A program made the translations under genes and the position numbers. From Nostoc sp. PCC 7524 (GTDB lineage: Bacteria; Cyanobacteriota; Cyanobacteriia; Cyanobacteriales; Nostocaceae), in the NCBI RefSeq assembly GCF_000316645.1, contig NC_019684.1, forward strand, positions 248,001-312,000: a stretch of 64,000 nt of DNA. Reading direction: 5' to 3'. The notes under the pieces are model-generated. The model did no database searches. It was not told the origin of the DNA and saw nothing but the letters and a program-made list of their open reading frames with translations. The stretch's first letter is position 1; each line of letters begins with the position of its first letter. Shown here piece by piece: positions 52,147 to 59,610 of the stretch.

Positions 52147-52190
52147 TTTAAGTAGAACGATGCAAATAAACCGAACTATGTAACGAAAAG
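52147..52190. repeat. Dispersed repeat AGTAGAACG unit
   Basis: AGTAGAACGATGCAAATAAA then CCGAACTATGTAACG resembles the inverted right arm of the element at 40981-41022, with several differences. Confidence 0.5.
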
Positions 52191-52210
52191 TAAATTTGCT
52201 TGAAAACCTC

Positions 52211-52278
52211 TTTCCTTCTGCCTTCTGCCCTCTGCCTTCTGCCTTGTCATAGCGACAATTTTTAACACCGAGCTACTT
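52211..52278 (-). repeat. Dispersed repeat with STRR tail (copy 2, inverted)
   Basis: Read on the minus strand it gives AAGTAGCTCGGTGTTAAAAA, TTGTCGCTATGACAAGGCAG and AGGCAGA heptamers, matching 30397-30470. Confidence 0.7.
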
Positions 52279-52282
52279 ATCT

Positions 52283-52675
52283 ATGTTGAATAATGATGAA
52301 ATTGTCAATAAATTACAAACTATCATTTCTCAATTACAAATTAGTTCTAGCAATCAAATAGATGTGGAGCGACTTAATCAGACAGAATTAGAGTTAGAAC
52401 GTATTTTGTCACAACTTCAGTTTGAACTGACAAATGCGCGAATGGAAAGTAATTGGCAGCAAGCTAATAAGTTAAGGGAGGCGTACAAAGAATGCCAGAA
52501 TGCTCTTGATAGCGTCAGGTCTGCAATTATGCGGTCTACTATCATTGGCATGAATCAAGAAAATTTACATGAGATGCAGAAAATATTAGATGATGTGCAA
52601 ACTGCATCTACAACCCAACGACGAATAGATTTTATTATCTCTTCCCTACGTTTTGTCAAGAGGTTATTTACATAA
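52283..52675 (+). CDS. Small coiled-coil hypothetical protein
   Basis: 130 residues, almost wholly helical (VERLNQTELELERILSQLQFELTNARME), with no motif recognised and no signal peptide. It lies 151 bp after the lipoprotein gene on the same strand, beyond a dispersed repeat. The start ATG at 52283 follows directly after the repeat unit at 52211-52278, which occupies its ribosome-binding-site region. Confidence 0.6.
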   Translation: MLNNDEIVNKLQTIISQLQISSSNQIDVERLNQTELELERILSQLQFELTNARMESNWQQANKLREAYKECQNALDSVRSAIMRSTIIGMNQENLHEMQKILDDVQTASTTQRRIDFIISSLRFVKRLFT

Positions 52676-52677
52676 TT

Positions 52678-52788
52678 TCATTGTAATGAAAAACCGGCGA
52701 ACAGTAAGGGTAAGAGAATTAAAGCAGAAATAATCAACACTAGAGTTGCTGGATCAATTTTTATGTGGTTGTCTTTTGGTTCTGGCAT
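52678..52788 (-). CDS. Predicted single-helix membrane miniprotein (36 aa)
   Basis: A short frame from ATG 52788 to TGA 52678. A polar N-terminus (MPEPKDNHIKIDP) is followed by one hydrophobic helix (ATLVLIISALILLPLLFAGF). It has the size and shape of photosynthetic or respiratory membrane subunits, but I cannot match it to one. It lies in the gap between convergent genes, so position gives no support. No strong ribosome-binding site is seen. Confidence 0.4.
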   Translation of the reverse strand: MPEPKDNHIKIDPATLVLIISALILLPLLFAGFSLQ

Positions 52789-52849
52789 TTGCTATTGGCT
52801 CTATTTTCATAAGTGTATATACTTAAGTCTAACAAAGAATTGTCTTCAC

Positions 52850-55207
52850 CTAGGCAGACTGACTTTCTAAATGTGCCATTGCTGCTTGGACTTTTACAAC
52901 TTGTTTGGGCGCAGGCATATGATAAAAAATAGCGATCGCTTCCTCAAAAGTTTCCCGACTCTGATTAATTTCACCCATTCTTTGATAAGTTAAACCCAAT
53001 TGATAGTAGGCTTTAGCTAAGTTACACTTATCAGAAACCGTAATCATGCTATTAATCGCTTCTTGATGCTTCTCGACTGCTGTGATTAAATCTCCCTGCT
53101 CTCTATACAAAGAGGCTAGACAAGATATAGCTCTAGCTTCTAGAAAAGAAAATTGATTGTGGTGACAATGGGTAATAGCTTGGTGACAAGTTTCAAAGGC
53201 AGTTTCTATCCTACCTAAATTTTTGTAAGTTAAGCTGATATATAATAAGCTCACTCCCCGACCCCATGAGGTTAATCTATCATTTGATAATCCTCTATTT
53301 GCCTCTTCTAGCATGGTAATTACATGATTGTTCTGCCCTACATAAGAGTTTAAATAGGTTAAACAACACAGTGAATAAACAACGTATTGGTAAAAGTTTT
53401 CGTTAGTTGCTGCTAGGTTTTTGACACAGTGAAAAATATTGTTAGCTTTTTCAACTTCCCAGAGATCTATATAACAAAGACCTAAGTTAAAAATGCTAGA
53501 TACACGTTCTTGAAAAAAATTGCATTTTGCTGCTATTTTATTGGCTTGTTGATGGCAATCAATAGCCCCTTGAATATTACCTACTTGGTGGTATGCTCTG
53601 CCTAAGATGTTATGCAGTATGCTCAGGTGACATTCCGAATTCAAGTTATGGATTAAAGGAGTAATGACTGAAATTAAGGTTTCTAACAAACCCAACCGAT
53701 TAAACAATACACCTAAAGACAGACTGTGATCCCATTTATTTTTTCTACCTCCAATAATGACATTTGCTGCTGCTTCAAAATCACCAATTTCCATGTAATG
53801 ATGATAAGCTTCTAATGCCATAAAAGCATCTTGAGGATTTTCAACTTTAGTGACGCTATTATGCCAAAACTCTGCGGCTTTACGGTTGGTAATTTCCCAT
53901 TCTCCGCTTTGTCTCAAGCGGGCGATCGCTTCTGTTTCAATCACTGGGTGTAGCCAGTATTTACCTTTACGATACTCTACCAAGGAACGGTCACACAAAG
54001 ACTTAACTACTCGTTTATGTTGGTGTTCTGGTACATCCCAAAGCAAACATTGTAGTCCGGGAAATTCTACATGAGTGATATCTTGATAACGATAGCATCC
54101 CAAACGACAAAGCAGTTTGTATGCTTCTTGATCCATTTGTTCTAATCGCTGGAATTGACTAGAAACTAAATTTTCTAATTGTCTAGCAATCAATAAAGAA
54201 TCTCGATTTTCTTGCCAATATATATCTGCATTTTTTTCAAAATCTGTAATGATGTCAGCACTAATAATTTCCATAGCTTTCGCATTACCACCAAAAGCTC
54301 TACACATCTGACTCAATGCCATCGCATCAATATTAATCTGACAATTGGTAAAAAATTGTTGCCAAGCCGACTCATCTAAGCCTTTGAGAGCATATAAATT
54401 AACATTGACTCCAGATTCATAGAGGCGTTCACGACTGGTAATTAAAGTGATTGATTTGACTGTAGGATCACCTAGGACTCTCAAGAGTTCTACATAGGGA
54501 CGATGATCTGGTACAATACAGCCGTTTTGATCTAAAGCTGGCTCTAGATTATCAATCAGCACTCCGATTTTCCTGGTTGCATCACGGAGTTTGCGTCGTA
54601 ATCTGTCGAGGTTAATCCCAAATTCTTTACCCGGTTCTTCGTTGAAGTGTCCCCTCAGCCACTCCTCAACAACACTTTCCACATTGACGATATTTTGGCT
54701 TTCTTTAGGCATCCACAATTCTAGGGGATAAAAACCCTGAATTTTGAGATACTTACGCGCCAGGGTAGTTTTCCCCACACCACCCTTACCTTGAATGAGA
54801 ATGATTTTGTCTCCACGCTGAACAAGTTGATTGAGTTCAGCTAATTCGCGATCGCGTCCCACAAAGCTATAATCTGGTACTTGTGGGTTGTCATGCTCGC
54901 TGGCTGCATTTAGAATGTTGTTTGTCCTTGGGGATGCTTGGGAAAAACAAAATCTCTGAATAGCAGTGCGACAGGTTGATTTTGAGACTTTTTCACCTAA
55001 TACATCTGAAAGTATCTGCCAAAGTTCTGCACCTACTGCTTTCAAATGTGCTTCTGTGTAGCCACAGATATCAGCCATCTCTTGATAAGTGTGTTTCTTG
55101 TCCTCCCACGCATGACGCAATATAATCCTTTGAACTGTATCTAGATGTTTCCCTGTTTTAGACCAAACCAAGCTATCCAAAAGCTCTAAGGCTTCTTCTG
55201 CACCCAT
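52850..55207 (-). CDS. STAND ATPase: vMAP-type HTH, NB-ARC and TPR repeats
   Basis: 785 residues. Residues about 1-90 form the helical N-terminal domain common in cyanobacterial vMAP/NB-ARC proteins (LDSLVWSKTGKHLDTVQRIIL, TYQEMADICGYTEAHLKAVG). The NB-ARC part has Walker A IQGKGGVGKTTLARKYL near residue 140, Walker B IGVLIDNLEP near 215 and ITSRERL near 265. TPR-like helical repeats fill about 480-785 (SILHNILGRAYHQVGNIQGAI, AKAYYQLGLTYQRMGEINQS). STAND proteins assemble on ligand binding to switch on a signal; here no C- or N-terminal nuclease or protease effector is obvious. Signalling or defence is possible. HIP1 sites inside suggest long residence. Confidence 0.85.
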   Translation of the reverse strand: MGAEEALELLDSLVWSKTGKHLDTVQRIILRHAWEDKKHTYQEMADICGYTEAHLKAVGAELWQILSDVLGEKVSKSTCRTAIQRFCFSQASPRTNNILNAASEHDNPQVPDYSFVGRDRELAELNQLVQRGDKIILIQGKGGVGKTTLARKYLKIQGFYPLELWMPKESQNIVNVESVVEEWLRGHFNEEPGKEFGINLDRLRRKLRDATRKIGVLIDNLEPALDQNGCIVPDHRPYVELLRVLGDPTVKSITLITSRERLYESGVNVNLYALKGLDESAWQQFFTNCQINIDAMALSQMCRAFGGNAKAMEIISADIITDFEKNADIYWQENRDSLLIARQLENLVSSQFQRLEQMDQEAYKLLCRLGCYRYQDITHVEFPGLQCLLWDVPEHQHKRVVKSLCDRSLVEYRKGKYWLHPVIETEAIARLRQSGEWEITNRKAAEFWHNSVTKVENPQDAFMALEAYHHYMEIGDFEAAANVIIGGRKNKWDHSLSLGVLFNRLGLLETLISVITPLIHNLNSECHLSILHNILGRAYHQVGNIQGAIDCHQQANKIAAKCNFFQERVSSIFNLGLCYIDLWEVEKANNIFHCVKNLAATNENFYQYVVYSLCCLTYLNSYVGQNNHVITMLEEANRGLSNDRLTSWGRGVSLLYISLTYKNLGRIETAFETCHQAITHCHHNQFSFLEARAISCLASLYREQGDLITAVEKHQEAINSMITVSDKCNLAKAYYQLGLTYQRMGEINQSRETFEEAIAIFYHMPAPKQVVKVQAAMAHLESQSA

Positions 55208-55552
55208 CGAATATCAGTCTGTATCATTTGTGCTTAATTATAACCATATTTTTACTACTTATTTTTCCACAGCCATACCACAAACTACTTTTTCCTACCA
55301 AGTAGGAAAATACTTAACTTACTGAATCCGACTGCAATTTAAATCAGAGTGTATTACTCTTGTAATCAATACAGGCAAGTTAAGTTAATTCCTCCAAAAA
55401 GTGGTTCATTTTGAATTTTAAATTTTGTTTGAATTTGGAATTGATTCATTCCTACTCATGACTCAGCACTGTTAAAGCAGAAGGTATTAACTAACTAGAT
55501 TCTGTAGAGCGTGTTTACACATATCAGTTATCAGCCTACAGGAGTGTCAAGA
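55208..55552. other. Intergenic region, divergent promoters expected
   Basis: About 345 bp between the STAND gene and the small zinc-binding-like gene. AT-rich, with TTGAATTTTAAATTTTG repeat-like sequence near 55410-55445 that resembles the 5' flank of the glycosylase gene at about 25380. No gene was seen. Confidence 0.4.
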
Positions 55553-55810
55553 ATGTTGCACAAAGATTGTCATCATGATTGCAATCAGAGTTATTGCCCA
55601 TTTGCCCAAGATACCCACAATTCTAATAGATATGTCTGCCTCAAATGTGGTGTAGAGCGAGAAATTAATGGATATTCTAGATTGCGATCATTTTTCATGC
55701 TGCTGTTGAGCTTGTTTATTGCCTTTCAATTGATAGTTAATTACGAAAAACGGCACAATCAACAACAACCAGAATCTATGTTCAATTTACCTCATCAGGG
55801 AATTGAATAA
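55553..55810 (+). CDS. Small Cys/His-rich protein with one membrane helix
   Basis: About 85 residues from the ATG at 55553, chosen because AGGAG lies 8 bp upstream; the frame extends to 55511. The N-terminal half has clustered ligands (KDCHHDCNQSYCPF, then CLKCGVE), which suggests zinc binding, followed by one membrane helix (FFMLLLSLFIAFQLIV) and a polar tail. Family not recognised. A two-helix membrane protein starts 53 bp downstream on the same strand, so they probably form an operon. Confidence 0.6.
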   Translation: MLHKDCHHDCNQSYCPFAQDTHNSNRYVCLKCGVEREINGYSRLRSFFMLLLSLFIAFQLIVNYEKRHNQQQPESMFNLPHQGIE

Positions 55811-55863
55811 ATATCTCCAAATTTTCATCAATAGAAACTCGTGTATTTTTGTGAGTGAAAGTT

Positions 55864-56091
55864 ATGCCTACAGATCAGGATACTGTGCTATTTCGTTTTG
55901 TGTCTAAGTCGCTGAAATATTTCTTGTTAATGCTGTTTGGCTTTGCCCTTGCCTATGCGCTTTCTCACGCTTTAGGCGTGTTGCACATTATTCCCATACT
56001 AACCTATGTTTTACAACATTTGTTTCTACCTTTGGGGGTTATTCTCTTGTGTTTAACTACAGTTACAGTAGTTTTAGAATCCTTGCGTTAG
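55864..56091 (+). CDS. Small two-helix membrane protein
   Basis: About 75 residues from the ATG at 55864 (MPTDQDTVLF), preferred over the GTG at 55855. Two hydrophobic segments (YFLLMLFGFALAYALSHAL and LFLPLGVILLCLTTVTVVL). No family recognised. It lies downstream of the zinc-binding-like gene and is followed by the hairpin at 56099-56126. Confidence 0.55.
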   Translation: MPTDQDTVLFRFVSKSLKYFLLMLFGFALAYALSHALGVLHIIPILTYVLQHLFLPLGVILLCLTTVTVVLESLR

Positions 56092-56098
56092 TAAATGA

Positions 56099-56126
56099 GG
56101 AAGACAAGCATTTCTCCTTGTCTTCC
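56099..56126. terminator. Strong hairpin, probable bidirectional terminator
   Basis: GGAAGACAAG and CTTGTCTTCC form a 10-bp perfect stem with an 8-nt loop, followed by a pyrimidine/T-rich tract. It sits 8 bp after the two-helix protein gene and 8 bp from the 3' end of the small minus-strand frame 56134-56241. Confidence 0.75.
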
Positions 56127-56133
56127 CTTTCTC

Positions 56134-56241
56134 TCATTTTTTCCACGGAAGTTTAGTACCCATTTCGGTTAATGCCGAGAAAATGAGATAGATAATTAGA
56201 AGACTCACACCTGCAAAGAAAGCCAGTAAATCGTTATCCAT
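56134..56241 (-). CDS. Predicted single-helix membrane miniprotein (35 aa)
   Basis: ATG 56241 to TGA 56134. The product begins MDNDLLAFFAG, then a hydrophobic helix (VSLLIIYLIFSALTEMG) and a basic tail (TKLPWKK). The frame is followed by the hairpin at 56099-56126, which would terminate its transcript. That position and the membrane pattern favour a real gene. It resembles small thylakoid subunits in size but I cannot name it. Confidence 0.5.
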   Translation of the reverse strand: MDNDLLAFFAGVSLLIIYLIFSALTEMGTKLPWKK

Positions 56242-56939
56242 ATAATATGCGACTCATCAACAGCATTTTCTCACGTTTTGAAGAAAGGCAGAAGGCAGAG
56301 AAGCAAGGGAGCAGAGGAGCAGAGGAGGCAGGGAAGACAAGAGAGATTTTTTCCCAATAATTCTTTAATTTTGACTTTTGACTTTTGACTTTTGACTTGA
56401 TTATGCTAAATGTCTAATAACTAATGACTAATAAAAAAAGTCCGCGCTTGCGGACTAGGGTAGAAGGGTCAAATGATCGAAATTGACTATGAGATTCTTA
56501 AATCCCTCTTTTATTGTTAGCAATAATGTCTGGAAAATCAAGCCTGATGCTACAGGAATTGAGACAAAATTTTCAGAGTTATCTATTGTAATTCGTTCAT
56601 TTTCTAGCGTTTTAGTTATACAAGTAATAGCTGTTGATGTTTGTCAATATCCAGAAGAAGTATTTATATAGATTTATTTTGCATTGTTGAGTTCTTATGT
56701 AACATAAAGTTGATAGTTAAGAATTTTTTATAACTTTGCTCTTGTTGTAACATCCTGGATCGAGAAAATAGGAACTGAAAAAGTAATATTTTCAGTTTTA
56801 TCAAGCTATAGCACTCACCGTATAGATTAGGACATCAAGCAATCATAAAACTGTTTACACTCAGAGACTTTGGAGTTTGTCACCTGTCACCTGTCACCTG
56901 TAACCTGTCACCTGTCACCTGCTATATAAGGAAAATTTC
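56242..56939. other. Long intergenic region with STRRs and an orphan minus-strand terminator
   Basis: Holds a purine-rich STRR (about 56283-56335) whose 56300-56321 matches part of recG exactly, TTTTGAC heptamers (about 56370-56398), an intrinsic terminator pointing left (56433-56455), and CACCTGT heptamers (about 56880-56925) just before the next gene. A plus-strand frame at 56483-56671 shows no recognisable features. The promoter of the 56940 gene is not evident. Confidence 0.55.
56433..56455 (-). terminator. Rho-independent terminator on the minus strand, no gene upstream
   Basis: On the minus strand GTCCGC, loop AAGC, GCGGAC is followed by seven T. It is a textbook intrinsic terminator, yet no minus-strand protein gene lies between it and rtcA, which ends at 58314. 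The DNA just upstream also contains a GTCAA/TTGAC hairpin (about 56469-56488). Confidence 0.75.
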
Positions 56940-58238
56940 ATGGAGAAAATCAATATACCTTCAGGCTTTCAAGATTTACAAAATTTTAGTTTGATTGCAG
57001 CTCTATTAGGCCGTCGTTCTCGGCGCTTCTTTCTGGGTGCAGAGATTCCAGACGGGGTGTTTGCTTACAAGTCTCGTAGTCAAGTTGTACCTCTCTCGGA
57101 ATTGGAGAAATTACTTGTAGTTACAGCTTGCGGAGGTAATACTAGCTGGCACAATCTGATTTATCGCGCACAGCGATACGCACCTTACCTTTCCAATTAT
57201 GCAGGTGCAGCTAGTGGTCGGACATTTCCTTCGGCATCTGGTTTTCATTGCAGTATGACTTTCTTCACTGATGATGAAGGGGTTTATGTCTTAGACAATC
57301 GTGATGCTCCTGCTTATTCTGAAAGAGATGAAGATGGTTCCCTTGATTTAGAAAAAGTCCTTGCTACCCTCAAGAGTCAAGTCAAAAAAATCCAAGATGG
57401 GCGTTTAGGCTTACCGCCGGAAGTACCTTATGTAGAATCACATAATACTTGGGTTGTCAATCATCCTGGTACACTTCTAGTCATTCCTGTGGGTGATTTA
57501 GCCCAACATACACTAGCGGGAATTTGCTATTACCTCCAAAATGGCGTGGTGTTTCGTGATGATATCAACCGTAGAGCCATTCCGGGAATTGAAAAGTACA
57601 GTCATCTCGCCGATGTGGATAATGCCCTACCTCTGACATTTCTCGAACAGTGGTCTATGGCTGAACTCACCGCAGAATTATCCACCAGCTGTTACGCCGG
57701 AGCCTTGATGTTACAAGCGATGGGGCTAGGGGGTTGGATGTTTAATGGGATTGATCCTTTTGCGATTTTGGGGGCTAGTGGTGATCCCAAAGTCCCCGGA
57801 TTGGGTTTTCGCTATGATACTGATGAGCGTTGGCCTTACCCTAATCCTACAGGTTTGGCAGGTGTCATGGAAGGTTTTTGTCCACCTCATTATTCTGATA
57901 TGCGGGCGGCGGTGGAAGCATTATGCGATCGCAAATTTAATGTAGGCGGGCCGTTCCACCCTCATACACCAGGCCCTTGGCAAGATTCGGCAAAAGTGCG
58001 ATCGGCTGCTCAGGTTCATAGCGAAGAATTTCGAGAGTGTGTCGCATTACAAGCCCAATATGTGTTTGACACTTTCGGTAAATTTCCCGGTACAGTCCCC
58101 TCCATCTTCCTCATTACTTATCTCCAAGCCCATCATCTTGACTTGGAGTTTTATGACCAGTTCTATAAACCTGGATCATATTTGCCCACCCATGCCAATC
58201 ATATGGCTAACTGGCATCCTGATATCGTGTCGAGTTAG
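56940..58238 (+). CDS. Nitroreductase-fold-like protein, function unknown
   Basis: 432 residues. LLGRRSRRFFLG near residue 25 resembles the RRSxR FMN-binding start of nitroreductases, and AASGRTFPSASGFHCSMTFF near residue 90 resembles the SagB/ThcOx-type flavin enzymes. CYAGALMLQAMGLGGWMFNG near residue 255 fits the second half of the fold. The C-terminal 100 residues, with several His (FHPHTPGPW, YLPTHANHMANWH), are unfamiliar. Predicted oxidoreductase; substrate unknown. CACCTGT STRRs precede it, but AAGGAAA lies near the ATG. Confidence 0.6.
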   Translation: MEKINIPSGFQDLQNFSLIAALLGRRSRRFFLGAEIPDGVFAYKSRSQVVPLSELEKLLVVTACGGNTSWHNLIYRAQRYAPYLSNYAGAASGRTFPSASGFHCSMTFFTDDEGVYVLDNRDAPAYSERDEDGSLDLEKVLATLKSQVKKIQDGRLGLPPEVPYVESHNTWVVNHPGTLLVIPVGDLAQHTLAGICYYLQNGVVFRDDINRRAIPGIEKYSHLADVDNALPLTFLEQWSMAELTAELSTSCYAGALMLQAMGLGGWMFNGIDPFAILGASGDPKVPGLGFRYDTDERWPYPNPTGLAGVMEGFCPPHYSDMRAAVEALCDRKFNVGGPFHPHTPGPWQDSAKVRSAAQVHSEEFRECVALQAQYVFDTFGKFPGTVPSIFLITYLQAHHLDLEFYDQFYKPGSYLPTHANHMANWHPDIVSS

Positions 58239-58313
58239 AGACTTTTCATGATGACAGCAGGGGGAGCAGAGGAGCAGAGGAGAAAAATCTCAAATTCCCA
58301 GTCTGTGCAAGGT

Positions 58314-59372
58314 TCAACATCTATGCAATGGACTAACTACGACTATCTTTGCTGTGGCATCAATTGTAATCTGCGCTAACCCAAACTTTTCAATGACTGC
58401 GGCATTAGTTGTTAAATGGGTACTCACTTGAGCAACTCGGTAACGACTTTCCCGTGTGGCTAAAGCCGCAGGTAACAATAACTGATCTGCTAAATGTTCA
58501 TCAATGGGTGCGCCAGTTTGGTGAAACTTCAATAATTGCTCACAGGCAATTTCGGCGACTTTTTCAGATGACAACCGCAACCGCCCAAAGCCACCAAACC
58601 CAGTCAAGCTATGCTGATACTCAGCCGTTAAAAAGATTCCGGCTCCCGGAGCTACCCCCTTTTCTCGGAAAGCTTGCACAGATGCTTTTAATCCGGCTTG
58701 GCGTAACCAATTCTCAGCCCGATTCGCCATCCGTTGGGGAATGTGTGCAGGAAGTTCCGTTACGACTGCTAGTCCTCGCACTTGTCGTAAATTTCCCCGT
58801 TCTAGTAAATCAATCCCGTTGAGTTGACACCCCCCTTTCACTAGCATTTCTACCTCTCCCCCGCCTTGGGGATACCAACCCCAAGCACCTAACTCAACTT
58901 GTGCCTCAATTCCCATGTGTTTGAGCATCGGTAGATATACCTGCTCAATGTAAGTCATTGTCGGGCTAAAAATCACATGAGTTCCACCCCGTAAAGTTAC
59001 CTGCGAATCGCCATCTACTAAGGCTAAAGGTAAAAGAATTGTCTGTAAAACTAACGTAATTGCCCCAGCCGAACCACCTTGTTGTACTTCACTGACATCA
59101 AAACTGTAGGTTCCTGATTGCACAACACCACCGGGGATAAATTCCAGCATCGTTGAACCCAACTCATCACCCGACAGTTGACCATGACAAATTCTCGCCG
59201 CCGCCCGAACTGCTGTTAAGTGTTGTGCGGCTAATCCTGGCCTTCTGCGTCCGGCGCGAATTCCCGTAATGCGGATGGGTTGACCAGTGATGGCAGCTAA
59301 ACTTAGGGAAGTGCGGAGAACTTGGCCGCCTCCCTCGCCGTAGGAACCGTCAATTTCAATAGTTTCAGCCAT
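58314..59372 (-). CDS. rtcA: RNA 3'-terminal phosphate cyclase
   Basis: 352 residues. MAETIEIDGSYGEGGGQVLRTSLSLA is the RtcA signature; RAGRRRPGLAAQHLTAVRAA, GGTHV, and the late VAPGAGIFLTAEY and HLADQLLLPAAL (with the adenylated His) are present. It converts RNA 3'-phosphates to 2',3'-cyclic phosphates using ATP. No rtcB or rtcR is in the window. It converges on the nitroreductase-like gene, 75 bp apart. Confidence 0.95.
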   Translation of the reverse strand: MAETIEIDGSYGEGGGQVLRTSLSLAAITGQPIRITGIRAGRRRPGLAAQHLTAVRAAARICHGQLSGDELGSTMLEFIPGGVVQSGTYSFDVSEVQQGGSAGAITLVLQTILLPLALVDGDSQVTLRGGTHVIFSPTMTYIEQVYLPMLKHMGIEAQVELGAWGWYPQGGGEVEMLVKGGCQLNGIDLLERGNLRQVRGLAVVTELPAHIPQRMANRAENWLRQAGLKASVQAFREKGVAPGAGIFLTAEYQHSLTGFGGFGRLRLSSEKVAEIACEQLLKFHQTGAPIDEHLADQLLLPAALATRESRYRVAQVSTHLTTNAAVIEKFGLAQITIDATAKIVVVSPLHRC

Positions 59373-59461
59373 TGTTGCGTGGGGATTTTGACTAGGAGTT
59401 TTCCCAAAAATAGCTAAATTTTGTATATAACAATACTACATTTTTAATCTTGTCTATTCTA

Positions 59462-59539
59462 GACATCTCCAAACAAGAATGTAGAGATGTTTCATGAAAC
59501 ATCTCTACAAGGTAACGCTTATTTAATTTCTGGAGATTG
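59462..59539. mobile_element. Palindromic MITE related to 44209-44294 (copy 2)
   Basis: Begins GACATCTCCAAACAAG, has an inner hairpin GTAGAGATGTTTC/GAAACATCTCTAC, and ends TTTCTGGAGAT. Compared with copy 1, both arms of the inner hairpin have changed together, so pairing is kept. The right end is slightly degraded and runs into a HIP1 site. Confidence 0.7.
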
Positions 59540-59610
59540 CGATCGCTGCACTAGGTTAGCCGGAAGCATAGTTATTTTTTTCGGGTTTCTCCAGTTTAGA
59601 TGCGTTTGCC

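Noticed and set aside
56440..56520. Possible tRNA on the minus strand before the terminator
   Set aside because: A TTCGATC sequence hinted at a T-loop, but no acceptor stem, D-arm or convincing anticodon arm could be built.
56483..56671. 62-codon plus-strand frame in the long intergenic region
   Set aside because: No ribosome-binding site or recognisable composition, and it overlaps the region feeding the minus-strand terminator.
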